Positions 27,990 to 36,637 of a stretch of DNA of 64,000 nucleotides are shown here, piece after piece; position 1 is the first letter of the stretch; every line of letters begins with the position of its first letter. The notes beneath the pieces are model-generated. The model had not been told where the DNA came from, did not search any database, and worked only from the letters and a program-made list of their open reading frames with translations. Source of the stretch: Cenococcum geophilum 1.58 (Eukaryota; Ascomycota; Dothideomycetes; Gloniales; Gloniaceae); contig KV748223.1 of assembly GCA_001692895.1 (NCBI GenBank), positions 372,001-436,000 of the forward strand. The letters are read 5' to 3'. A program made the translations under genes and the position numbers.

Positions 27990-29574
27990 AAGAACTTACC
28001 TTATAAATAGCTGTTAAAGCTATTAACAATTCCGCTAGCCCGGATAGACTTATACCTACATTACTAGTTTTTAGCGCCTACCCTTAAATAACTAATAATT
28101 CTCTACTATCTCCCTCCGTTATATAATAAGCTAAGGCTATTTATAAGGCAATAAAGGAGGTGCGATATCTCTACGCNATANGCTAGGTTAATAACGCACT
28201 AGGAATAAGAAATAGCCTAAATACCTTAACTACGCTCGATCTGCCACTCTAGTCTAAGGTACGCGTATAACGTAAAAAGAAAGAATGGTTAGGCCCATAC
28301 CAACTTATTATAATTAATAGTTAAACTTATATTATTTAAATACCTTACGGACCTACTTAATTCCGTTTAACTATTATTAAGCCTTACTATAAAGATAATA
28401 ATTCTAAGCCTTTATAGGATGCCCTAGAAGATACCCTAAAAGAGAACTACAATTAATATACTCTAGAAGGCAACTATAATCCCAATATAATTATAGTAGA
28501 TGCGCCATAACCACGACGCGGTAGAAGTTACCCGAAGGGATTATATAATTACTAACATCTTATTAATTTTAAAGAACAATTTATTGCCGCCATTAAGAAT
28601 AGAGTTAAGTTATTAATAGCCTTTATAACAGCTAAGGAGAAGGCTAACTTTAAGCTCGCAAAATAGCTCTAAAAGGAAGGTTATATTATAACTCTAGGAG
28701 CTCCTTTCTAAGCATCTAATAAGTAGGAGATTAATAGTCTCATTATAAGAGGAGTCTTTAAATTTAAGAAGTATGACCCTACCAAATTTGGTGGAGTTTA
28801 TATCTTTAAATTAAGAATAGTTAATAAGATTAAGGGCAAAGCTACTAACGCCCTATTTAAGAAATTAAGGCTTATTATCTAAGGTCACAACAATAATAGT
28901 AAGGAGGTAATTCTTACGTAATCTCCCATAATTTAACAAGCTAGTTAGCGAGTTATTATTGCGCTAACTCCCTCCTTAATAAAGAATAGAATAGCGGTTT
29001 ATTTATAAGATATTACTTAAGCCTACACTTAATTAGAGACGCCCCTTTAGCGCTTAATACTGGCATACCTTCCAGAGCAAATTCGCTACCAGTATCCTAA
29101 AGATATAATCATAGTTATACTTAAGCCATTATATAGAATCGCAGAGGTAGAAACTTATTAGTAGGCTACCTACAGCAAGCACCATAAAGAGAAGCTTTTA
29201 ATAACTACTTCTATATTTAATCCCTGCTTCCTTATTATAACCACGGGAACCCTATTTAGAATTGTCAGTATATAAACTAATAATATAATTATCTTAGGAG
29301 ACGACCAATTCTTAGCTCTTAAAGAGGATAAGCTAGTAAAGGTAAATCTTATAGCAAAGCTAAAGGAAAAGCTTAACTTAACAATACCATTACTCTTTAA
29401 TAGATGCATCCTCTCCCTAAACAAGGATTCCATTACTTTACGCCAGAAGGGTTAAAGCAAGAAGATTAACGTTATTAACGTTAATTCTCTAAAGCAAGAG
29501 TATATAGAGCAACGTGCTTACAAAGCTTATATTACTTCTATCTATTAACCCAAGGCTTTATTTAATCTCTCTAT
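27990..29574 (+). repeat. Tandem duplication, copy 1 (1585 bp, in Copia-B)
   Basis: Covers late integrase through reverse transcriptase of Copia-B. It is repeated directly at 29575-31159 with an offset of exactly 1585 bp. The two copies agree everywhere I compared them, including ambiguous N bases at 28177 and 28181 that recur at 29762 and 29766. Confidence 0.95.
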
Positions 29575-31159
29575 AAGAACTTACCTTATAAATAGCTGTT
29601 AAAGCTATTAACAATTCCGCTAGCCCGGATAGACTTATACCTACATTACTAGTTTTTAGCGCCTACCCTTAAATAACTAATAATTCTCTACTATCTCCCT
29701 CCGTTATATAATAAGCTAAGGCTATTTATAAGGCAATAAAGGAGGTGCGATATCTCTACGCNATANGCTAGGTTAATAACGCACTAGGAATAAGAAATAG
29801 CCTAAATACCTTAACTACGCTCGATCTGCCACTCTAGTCTAAGGTACGCGTATAACGTAAAAAGAAAGAATGGTTAGGCCCATACCAACTTATTATAATT
29901 AATAGTTAAACTTATATTATTTAAATACCTTACGGACCTACTTAATTCCGTTTAACTATTATTAAGCCTTACTATAAAGATAATAATTCTAAGCCTTTAT
30001 AGGATGCCCTAGAAGATACCCTAAAAGAGAACTACAATTAATATACTCTAGAAGGCAACTATAATCCCAATATAATTATAGTAGATGCGCCATAACCACG
30101 ACGCGGTAGAAGTTACCCGAAGGGATTATATAATTACTAACATCTTATTAATTTTAAAGAACAATTTATTGCCGCCATTAAGAATAGAGTTAAGTTATTA
30201 ATAGCCTTTATAACAGCTAAGGAGAAGGCTAACTTTAAGCTCGCAAAATAGCTCTAAAAGGAAGGTTATATTATAACTCTAGGAGCTCCTTTCTAAGCAT
30301 CTAATAAGTAGGAGATTAATAGTCTCATTATAAGAGGAGTCTTTAAATTTAAGAAGTATGACCCTACCAAATTTGGTGGAGTTTATATCTTTAAATTAAG
30401 AATAGTTAATAAGATTAAGGGCAAAGCTACTAACGCCCTATTTAAGAAATTAAGGCTTATTATCTAAGGTCACAACAATAATAGTAAGGAGGTAATTCTT
30501 ACGTAATCTCCCATAATTTAACAAGCTAGTTAGCGAGTTATTATTGCGCTAACTCCCTCCTTAATAAAGAATAGAATAGCGGTTTATTTATAAGATATTA
30601 CTTAAGCCTACACTTAATTAGAGACGCCCCTTTAGCGCTTAATACTGGCATACCTTCCAGAGCAAATTCGCTACCAGTATCCTAAAGATATAATCATAGT
30701 TATACTTAAGCCATTATATAGAATCGCAGAGGTAGAAACTTATTAGTAGGCTACCTACAGCAAGCACCATAAAGAGAAGCTTTTAATAACTACTTCTATA
30801 TTTAATCCCTGCTTCCTTATTATAACCACGGGAACCCTATTTAGAATTGTCAGTATATAAACTAATAATATAATTATCTTAGGAGACGACCAATTCTTAG
30901 CTCTTAAAGAGGATAAGCTAGTAAAGGTAAATCTTATAGCAAAGCTAAAGGAAAAGCTTAACTTAACAATACCATTACTCTTTAATAGATGCATCCTCTC
31001 CCTAAACAAGGATTCCATTACTTTACGCCAGAAGGGTTAAAGCAAGAAGATTAACGTTATTAACGTTAATTCTCTAAAGCAAGAGTATATAGAGCAACGT
31101 GCTTACAAAGCTTATATTACTTCTATCTATTAACCCAAGGCTTTATTTAATCTCTCTAT
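29575..31159 (+). repeat. Tandem duplication, copy 2 (1585 bp, in Copia-B)
   Basis: Second direct copy. It ends at TCTCTCTAT, after which the element continues into RNase H. Because even the N positions are shared, an assembly artefact is at least as likely as a real recent duplication. Confidence 0.95.
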
Positions 31160-31858
31160 TATGGCTTAACACTAGAAACCAACTAAGGATAATATCCTTG
31201 CCCTAAATAAGCGTCTTTTTTAGTAAATAAACCATTTTAATCGGGGACTACTCTATATACCTATTAATCTTCCTATTACTAAGCTCTTTGTATTTATTAA
31301 TAGATCGTTTATAAACAATAAAGATTTTAGCTCCTAGTTAGGATATAAAATTATTATCATAAACAAATTTACTAGAGAGAATAACTTTATAATCTATAGC
31401 AATCTTATCTATTAGAGCTTAACTAAGAGTAAGCGCGTTACCTAAAGTGTTTTAGTATTAGAGATATATAGAATGGTTAGCGGAGTTAATATAGTAATTG
31501 CAATTAGAACTACCCTAAAGATAATTATAGATTAACTTAAACTTCCCGTTATCCCTATAATCGTATACACCGACTTATATTCCCTCTATAAGTGTTTAGT
31601 TAAGCTTAGTACTATAAAAGAGAAGCGCCTTATAATTAATATTATGGCACTTTAGTAATCCTATAAGCGTTAAGAACTCTTTAAGATTTAATAGATTAAT
31701 AGCTAAAATAACCTAGTAGATATAATAACAAAGGCAAACCCAAATAAGGCACTAGAGACGTTTATTAATATAAATACTCTGCGTATATAAGTTAAAGGTT
31801 AGGTTAAAAGGGAGTCCCTAGAAATTTCTTAGTTACGTAAGGTCTTAAGATATCTAGG

Positions 31859-31881
31859 AACTTTAACCAGCAATTAAAGTT
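31859..31881. repeat. 23-bp palindrome module, RIP-altered copy in Copia-B 3' region
   Basis: Arms AACTTTAACC and an imperfect partner AATTAAAGTT. Related copies lie at 39396-39418 (unmutated), 41566-41588 and 54116-54138. The flanks are shared too (GATATCTAGG on one side, an AATTAGTCAGAT-like stretch on the other). Confidence 0.75.
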
Positions 31882-31929
31882 ATCTAATTAGTCAGATTCT
31901 GCAGACCCTAACTCAAACCAGCCAATTAG

Positions 31930-31956
31930 GATTTTCCATCCCCAGGATAGAAAATC
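31930..31956. repeat. 27-bp palindrome (GATTTTC...GAAAATC) in Copia-B 3' region
   Basis: Outer arms GATTTTC and GAAAATC, inner arms ATCC and GGAT. It is related in reverse orientation to the palindrome at 2422-2448, with a compensating change in the inner arms. Confidence 0.75.
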
Positions 31957-31974
31957 GCTATTAGCTCGCTTACT

Positions 31975-31991
31975 GCTAGCGCCTTAGCGGC
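31975..31991 (-). repeat. 17-bp module GCCGCTAAGGCGCTAGC, shared with Gypsy-3/4 LTRs
   Basis: On the minus strand this reads exactly the same 17 bases found at 41260-41276, 59762-59778 and, inverted, at 48453-48469 and 54432-54448. A two-mismatch copy lies at 2387-2402. Confidence 0.8.
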
Positions 31992-32172
31992 CCTACTAAC
32001 AAGATACCTACCCATAACTTATAAGCAAGAAAGCACCACATACTAAGAGGCAAATTTTAGAATAGCAAGACTTATGTTACAATAGCAATAGTAAGTAAGG
32101 AGGATTAATTTTTATTCCGCTAGTTAAGCGGTATATATATATAGATGGCAACTACAAAAGAAGAGTTACTAG

Positions 32173-32369
32173 TGTTAGAAATAAAGGCAAATAGTCACCA
32201 TATAAGGCATATTACCGTCACGTATAGCAAGTTACCATCACGTGCCGCCGCGGCATTAGCGTGGTGAGGAACCTTAAGTTCCTCACCCCTTTCTTCAAGA
32301 AGAGAACAATAACAATTATCATACTATCTACGAACCGTAGCTACGTGATATCCCCTTATGTAACCAACA
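32173..32369 (+). repeat. 3' LTR of Copia-B (197 bp)
   Basis: Begins TGTTAGAAAT and ends CCAACA, followed by TTACT. It has a perfect 9-bp hairpin, arms GTGAGGAAC and GTTCCTCAC around CTTAA (32264-32286). The 5' copy differs mainly by transitions. Confidence 0.92.
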
Positions 32370-34135
32370 TTACTAAAGTTAAAAGATCCTATTACTAGAT
32401 AAGATTATAATATAATCTTAGTAATAGTAAATAAGTTAACTAAGTAGGGCTACTTTATAATATATACAGAGGAGATATTAGCAGAGGATGTTGCTAAAAT
32501 CTATATTAAAGAAGTATTTATAAAANANNGAGNACTAANTAAAATTATATTAGATAGAGATTTAAGATTTATAGCAGTATTTTAGGAGGTATTTTTAGCA
32601 GAATAAGGAGTTTAAGTAGTAACTTCTACTATATATTATCCGCAGACAGAGAGTTAAATAGAAAGATTAAATTAGATGCTAGAGAAGTATCTAAAACATT
32701 ATATTAATTATATATCGAATAATTAGGTATTATTATTACTAGTTATATAGTTTATATATAATATAATACTATAGGAAGAAATAGGCATATTACTATTTAA
32801 GGCAAATTATANATATAAGCTAAGNATATTATTATTACTATAATAAGTAAAGAAAATAAGTAGTATAGCTAAAGAAAGAATAAAGACACTAATAAATCTT
32901 TATATAACCCTTATAGAATTAGTAAAGAAAGTATAAGAAAAAAATAAAAAAGTACTATAATATTAAGAGATTTAAGGGACTAGATCTTAAGGAGGGAAAT
33001 AAAGTATAGCTACTATATAAATTTTTTAAAAGTTAACAACTAAGTAAGAAGTTAAACTCTATTAGACTAGGACCTTTTAAAATTATATAAAGAATTTTAT
33101 TAGTTACGTTTAAGTTAAACCTACTAGCTAAGATAAAGATCTACCCTATATAGTATATTGCAATACTAGAACTAGTATATAGAAATATTAAACTATTAGT
33201 TTACAAAGTAGATATATATAGAGGATAAAAAGAAGATAAATAATAAGTTTTAAAGATTATTAGTTATAAGGACGTTAATAATAAAATATAGTATAAGGTT
33301 AAGTAGATAGGCTACACTAAAACTACCTAGGAACTACTAAGGAATTTAAAAAACGCTATAAAAAAGGTAAAGGAGTACTAGAAGAGATTAGGTTAGGTAG
33401 CATTAATAAAAAAAATTGCTAAAGAATAAGTTACCTAAGGGGGACCTAAGAAGAGTAGTTACTAAGCTACTTAGATTTATTCCCTTCTTAGATAGAAGAG
33501 AATCCGTTCTTTTATCGCTAAGTTTCTATAAACCTTATTCTATAAGTTTTTACTTCTTAAAATAGACTTTCTTATAAACCTTTTTAAGATAAATTAACTA
33601 AGTGGACGCTATAAGACGAGACTTAAGGGCCCGTTACTAAGCATTAATAGCCTCCTATTTAGCATTATAAGAATAGTATAACTTTACTAGAGCCACTAAC
33701 AGTTTATTATTTAGCCGTATAGTAGCAGATTAAATATAAAACCCTAAGATAAATTAATTAAGGAACTAGACGGCTATTAAGAGTAATAGGTTATATATAT
33801 TTAGCATTAAAGACGGAGTAAACGTTATAGGATAAACAAATATTCGCTTTAGTATACTTTAAGTAAGAGAACGGTTATTATAAAGATAGACTTACTAATA
33901 TAATATAGACTAACCCCTCTTTTACACAATAAGAATATGGAGACGGTATAATTTTACTAAGAGATAATATTATAGTAATAGTTTAAGCATAACAAGCGAT
34001 TAAAGAAGAGGAAGGAACTTTAGGTATAATAAGTAACAATATTAACTAAATTAATTAAACGGATATTATATCTCTAGTAAACAACCTAAAGATATTAGGA
34101 ATCTTTAAGGACAAAGATAAAAAGGAGGGAGATAG

Positions 34136-34555
34136 TATTATAAACGCTTTAAGTACAATATTATAACTACTAGGAGAGGAGTTAGAAGAAGCTAATTAGT
34201 TAATTTAGGCGCGGTCTAGAATAGAGCTAATAGAGCTAAATAACGAGGAATGGTAACTAAGGTTATATAACGTAATCTATATAATCTATAGGATCTATAA
34301 GATCTATAATAGAGTAGGTAGAGTATACGTACCTTACGTACTAAGGGGATTTCTTAGGAGTATAGTTGTATATTTAAAGGACCATAGTCCCTACTTAGAT
34401 AGTTCTCTCCTTTATAGTAAATCTCAGAATATAATTAGAGTTAATCTGTTAGGCAACTATTCCACTAGTTATTATTACGTTGTTGACTATTCTATACCTA
34501 TATACCCAGCCTATTAATAAGTCCACTGTAGTTCCTACTATAAGGCTTCGTTACA
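34136..34555 (+). repeat. 3' LTR of Gypsy-2
   Basis: About 420 bp, preceded by the purine tract AGGAGGGAGATAG and followed by GATAA. Homologous to 12906-13326. Confidence 0.9.
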
Positions 34556-35278
34556 GATAAGGCCAAGATTAACTCTTAAGTTAAAGCCTTAAAAGTAGCT
34601 AAAGTATTAATATATAGTAAGAAGAGGCTAAAGATATATTTCCTTTATCTAGGTAATAAAAACCTATTAATTAAATAGCATATATATTCGTTTTATACCC
34701 TAGGTAATCTTAGTAAATACTTTAAGCGGAAGCACCTTATAAATATTAGGGAAGGGGAAAAGATCTAATATAACCTTTATTAGGTTGTTTTAGCGTATAA
34801 GATGCACCTATAATAATATACTAACGATATATACGGTACGGTCTTATAGAGCGCTACAACTGTTTAAAACATAAATTTACTCTATAAATAGTGCAATTTT
34901 AGTTTTAACACTAAGGATTAATTACAGTAAGTAGTCTTAGAAAATTTCTTTTATATTTTATAAGATAGGCTATTTTATATAAACGCTAAGAAACTTTAAT
35001 AGTAATAATGGAGGTTAAACGCGTTTACATTTCTCTAAGGGGATCTCGGGCTTTAAGTATTTTGTCTTAGGGATAAAGCGAAGCTAATAGAAGAATATAT
35101 GCACTAGTTCTACAGCCGGGCCATTCTAAAGAGACATCTCTACCGTAAGTACCTTAATTAACTTAAAAAGGGACGATTAATCAGGTGTGGCTATCCAAAC
35201 TGCGAGGCAGCCCTTGAGAATGACTTGCATGTTCTGCGTCACGCCCATGACGTGCACAAGACCCCAACACTTCTTTAG
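34556..35278 (+). pseudogene. DUF3435 protein, C-terminal piece with C2H2 zinc fingers
   Basis: Third piece of the DUF3435 gene. Around 34640-34845 the frame resembles the paired C2H2 tail of this family: YLGNKNLLIK, then LSKYFKRKHLINIREGEKI, then a segment with AYKMHL and DIYGTVL. Some finger cysteines read tyrosine, a RIP-type change. The same frame continues to a TAG at 35276-35278. The last finger is undamaged: C-x4-C-x12-H-x4-H at 35186-35257, starting CGYPNC and ending HDVH. RIP-type damage fades out around 35165, so the tail lies in the RIP-free island. Added together the three pieces give about 2.9 kb, roughly 950 codons. I infer that all three belong to one gene; I am less sure that the original stop was as far as 35278. 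Confidence 0.8.
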
Positions 35279-35392
35279 TTTCCCATCTTTAAACAAAGTA
35301 GTGGGATCTCTAGAACTATGCAGGTGGCGTACGTTAGGTGTTCTACCAGTCTTAATCAAGGGATACTAGTGCGTAATTAACATTGCAGCCCT

Positions 35393-35426
35393 GGTCGTGC
35401 AAGCTAGGTGGTCGTGCGAGCTAGGT
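35393..35426. repeat. 17-bp tandem repeat, two units
   Basis: GGTCGTGCAAGCTAGGT (35393-35409) is followed directly by the same sequence with one A-to-G difference (35410-35426). Confidence 0.85.
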
Positions 35427-35718
35427 CGGAGCTGCGTAGTTTAGCCCAACACCATTCACCCCCAGCACGTAAATTGGTAAGAAGCACATACTGTCCTGGC
35501 TTAGAAGGCCGCACTGACCTATTAAGTTTAGCGGGCTGTGACAAATGATAGGTAGATCAGTGATCAACCCCGCAATTTCGGATTGCGTCATACAGTGTAC
35601 AGTCGCTTGCAAAATCGGCTTCACCCTCAAACTCTCTGTCAGAATCTTAGCCCCACTTTATTGCGCGGACATCTCCGCGCCCGCTACTCTAGATCTGGTT
35701 TAGCGTCAGCATCATTTG

Positions 35719-35757
35719 CAGTACTACGGAGGCCTGTAGCTACCAAGGGGCAAAAAA
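35719..35757 (+). repeat. Diverged direct repeat, copy 1
   Basis: About 36 bp similar to 36378-36414. Shared blocks are AGTA, TACGGA, GCCTG, ACCAAG and GGCAAAA; roughly 29 of 35 positions agree by eye. Origin unknown. Confidence 0.55.
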
Positions 35758-36003
35758 GGGGCTAGCCCGCCTCGACACCACGATTATATACTCAATAAAT
35801 TCAATTGAATACTACGAGCATTTGTTGACGGGTGCGTTGAACAATCTCTGAGTTCCCGTCTGAGATGAGCTATTTCTTACGAGGTCTGTAAATCGGCGTC
35901 ACGTGGCAGGTAAAGCGGAGAGTGAAGCTTCTGGAATCCAGGTGGAAGTGCTGGAACCACCCGGTGGCAACATTCCAACAGGGCTAAATTCTTACGGGTA
36001 CAC

Positions 36004-36010
36004 TATATAA
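36004..36010 (+). promoter_or_regulatory. TATA box candidate upstream of the HET gene
   Basis: TATATAA in a GC-normal context, followed by a pyrimidine-rich stretch (CCCTCCCAGACCC) typical of fungal transcription starts. It lies about 630 bp before the HET ATG, so it could serve a long HET leader or a separate short transcript. Confidence 0.4.
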
Positions 36011-36113
36011 ACATCAGCCCTCCCAGACCCTTCTCTATCGGCCTTTGCGAGAAAGTGATCATTTCAGCCTTGCCTTTGGTTCGTTCTCTCGCTTAGACCG
36101 GGCGCGAACAACT

Positions 36114-36485
36114 ATGAGTGGAGCGATTGGAGCAAACACTCATCTTCCAAACTCCCTCGCATCTGCTTCGTCATGTCTAGTATTCTCATTCGAAATCGGA
36201 AAAACAAATAGACCCTGGCTCCCTGTCCCTTCCACACATCAGCGGCCGTCAGTGACCTTGTTAAGTATTCTAAGCGAACGCTTAGGAAGCAAAGACATTT
36301 GTGACAGACTTCATTTCTGTCCCATCGTCGGCTTCCTTGGTGTCAGGCCAGTAGAGGGCGCACTAATAATTTTAGTCGTAGTATACGGACGCCTGCAACA
36401 ACCAAGAGGCAAAACCGTAGCGAGCGTTCTTCTCGGGGGGTTTTTTTTTTTTGGTGGGTGCACTGTAGGCAATCTAGAGCAATAA
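36114..36485 (+). CDS. Doubtful short open frame, 123 codons, no known family
   Basis: An ATG at 36114 opens a frame of 123 codons downstream of the TATA box at 36004. The product would start MSGAIGANTHL, with a hydrophobic stretch late on (ALIILVVVYG) and a run of phenylalanines encoded by a poly-T tract (about 36440-36452). I recognise no domain, and part of it (36378-36414) is one copy of a diverged repeat. It may simply be leader sequence of the HET gene. It is listed because the TATA box precedes it; I would not treat it as established. Confidence 0.15.
   Translation: MSGAIGANTHLPNSLASASSCLVFSFEIGKTNRPWLPVPSTHQRPSVTLLSILSERLGSKDICDRLHFCPIVGFLGVRPVEGALIILVVVYGRLQQPRGKTVASVLLGGFFFFGGCTVGNLEQ
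36378..36414 (+). repeat. Diverged direct repeat, copy 2
   Basis: Partner of 35719-35757, same orientation, 659 bp apart. Confidence 0.55.
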
Positions 36486-36637
36486 TATTGGCTCAATCTT
36501 GACAGCGCAATTTGACCCTAATTTGCGTTGGGTTGGTTGATTTGCCGGCCTGCTCCTAGCTTGGTCTCGTCCCTACATCGTCCTAGGACCGGAGGTCAGC
36601 CTGTGATCAGCCTGCCCGCTATCTCGCCCTGTTAGCC

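Larger units (their letters stand above)
24738..32369 (+). mobile_element. Copia-B: Copia LTR retrotransposon nested in Gypsy-2, fossil with internal tandem duplication
   Basis: LTRs of 197 bp (24738-24934 and 32173-32369) and an exact target duplication TTACT (24733-24737 and 32370-32374) fix the ends. Plus-strand order: gag (about 25340-26760), protease-like region (about 27050-27200), integrase (about 27450-28400), Copia-type reverse transcriptase (about 28690-29520, repeated at about 30270-31110) and RNase H (about 31150-31790). About 380 bp of non-coding DNA with palindromic modules precede the 3' LTR. Without the 1585-bp duplication it would be about 6.05 kb, like the other Copia elements. 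Many RIP-type breaks. It interrupts the integrase of Gypsy-2. The two LTRs differ mainly by transitions. Confidence 0.93.
12906..34555 (+). mobile_element. Gypsy-2: Gypsy (chromovirus-type) LTR retrotransposon, fossil, carrying two nested Copia elements
   Basis: LTRs are at 12906-13326 and 34136-34555; flanking duplications are AATAA (12901-12905) and GATAA (34556-34560), differing by one RIP-type change. Parts in order: gag (about 13360-14340), CCHC knuckle (about 14360-14410), the Copia-3 insertion (15484-21627), aspartic protease (about 22460-22720), reverse transcriptase (about 22960-23700), RNase H (about 23800-24260), integrase (about 24500-24732 and 32375-33000, split by Copia-B) and a chromodomain (about 33235-33395). 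About 740 bp without a known domain precede the 3' LTR. Same family as Gypsy-1 and Gypsy-5. Many RIP-type breaks. It interrupts the DUF3435 gene. Confidence 0.92.
35279..36000. other. Intergenic, RIP-free, no convincing gene
   Basis: Base composition is normal and CA/TG dinucleotides are present. Only short, unsupported open frames occur. It holds a 17-bp direct repeat (35393-35426), one copy of a diverged repeat (35719-35757), and the small palindrome AATTCAATTGAATA around 35798. Confidence 0.6.

Noticed and set aside
29170-29433. Minus-strand open frame of 87 codons, repeated identically at 30755-31018
   Set aside because: It is antisense to the reverse transcriptase region of Copia-B. The second copy is only the 1585-bp tandem duplication, so repetition is not evidence of a gene.
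35177-35765. Several 60- to 70-codon open frames on both strands downstream of the DUF3435 tail
   Set aside because: They overlap one another, have no recognisable domain, and the first pair is simply other frames of the zinc-finger tail.
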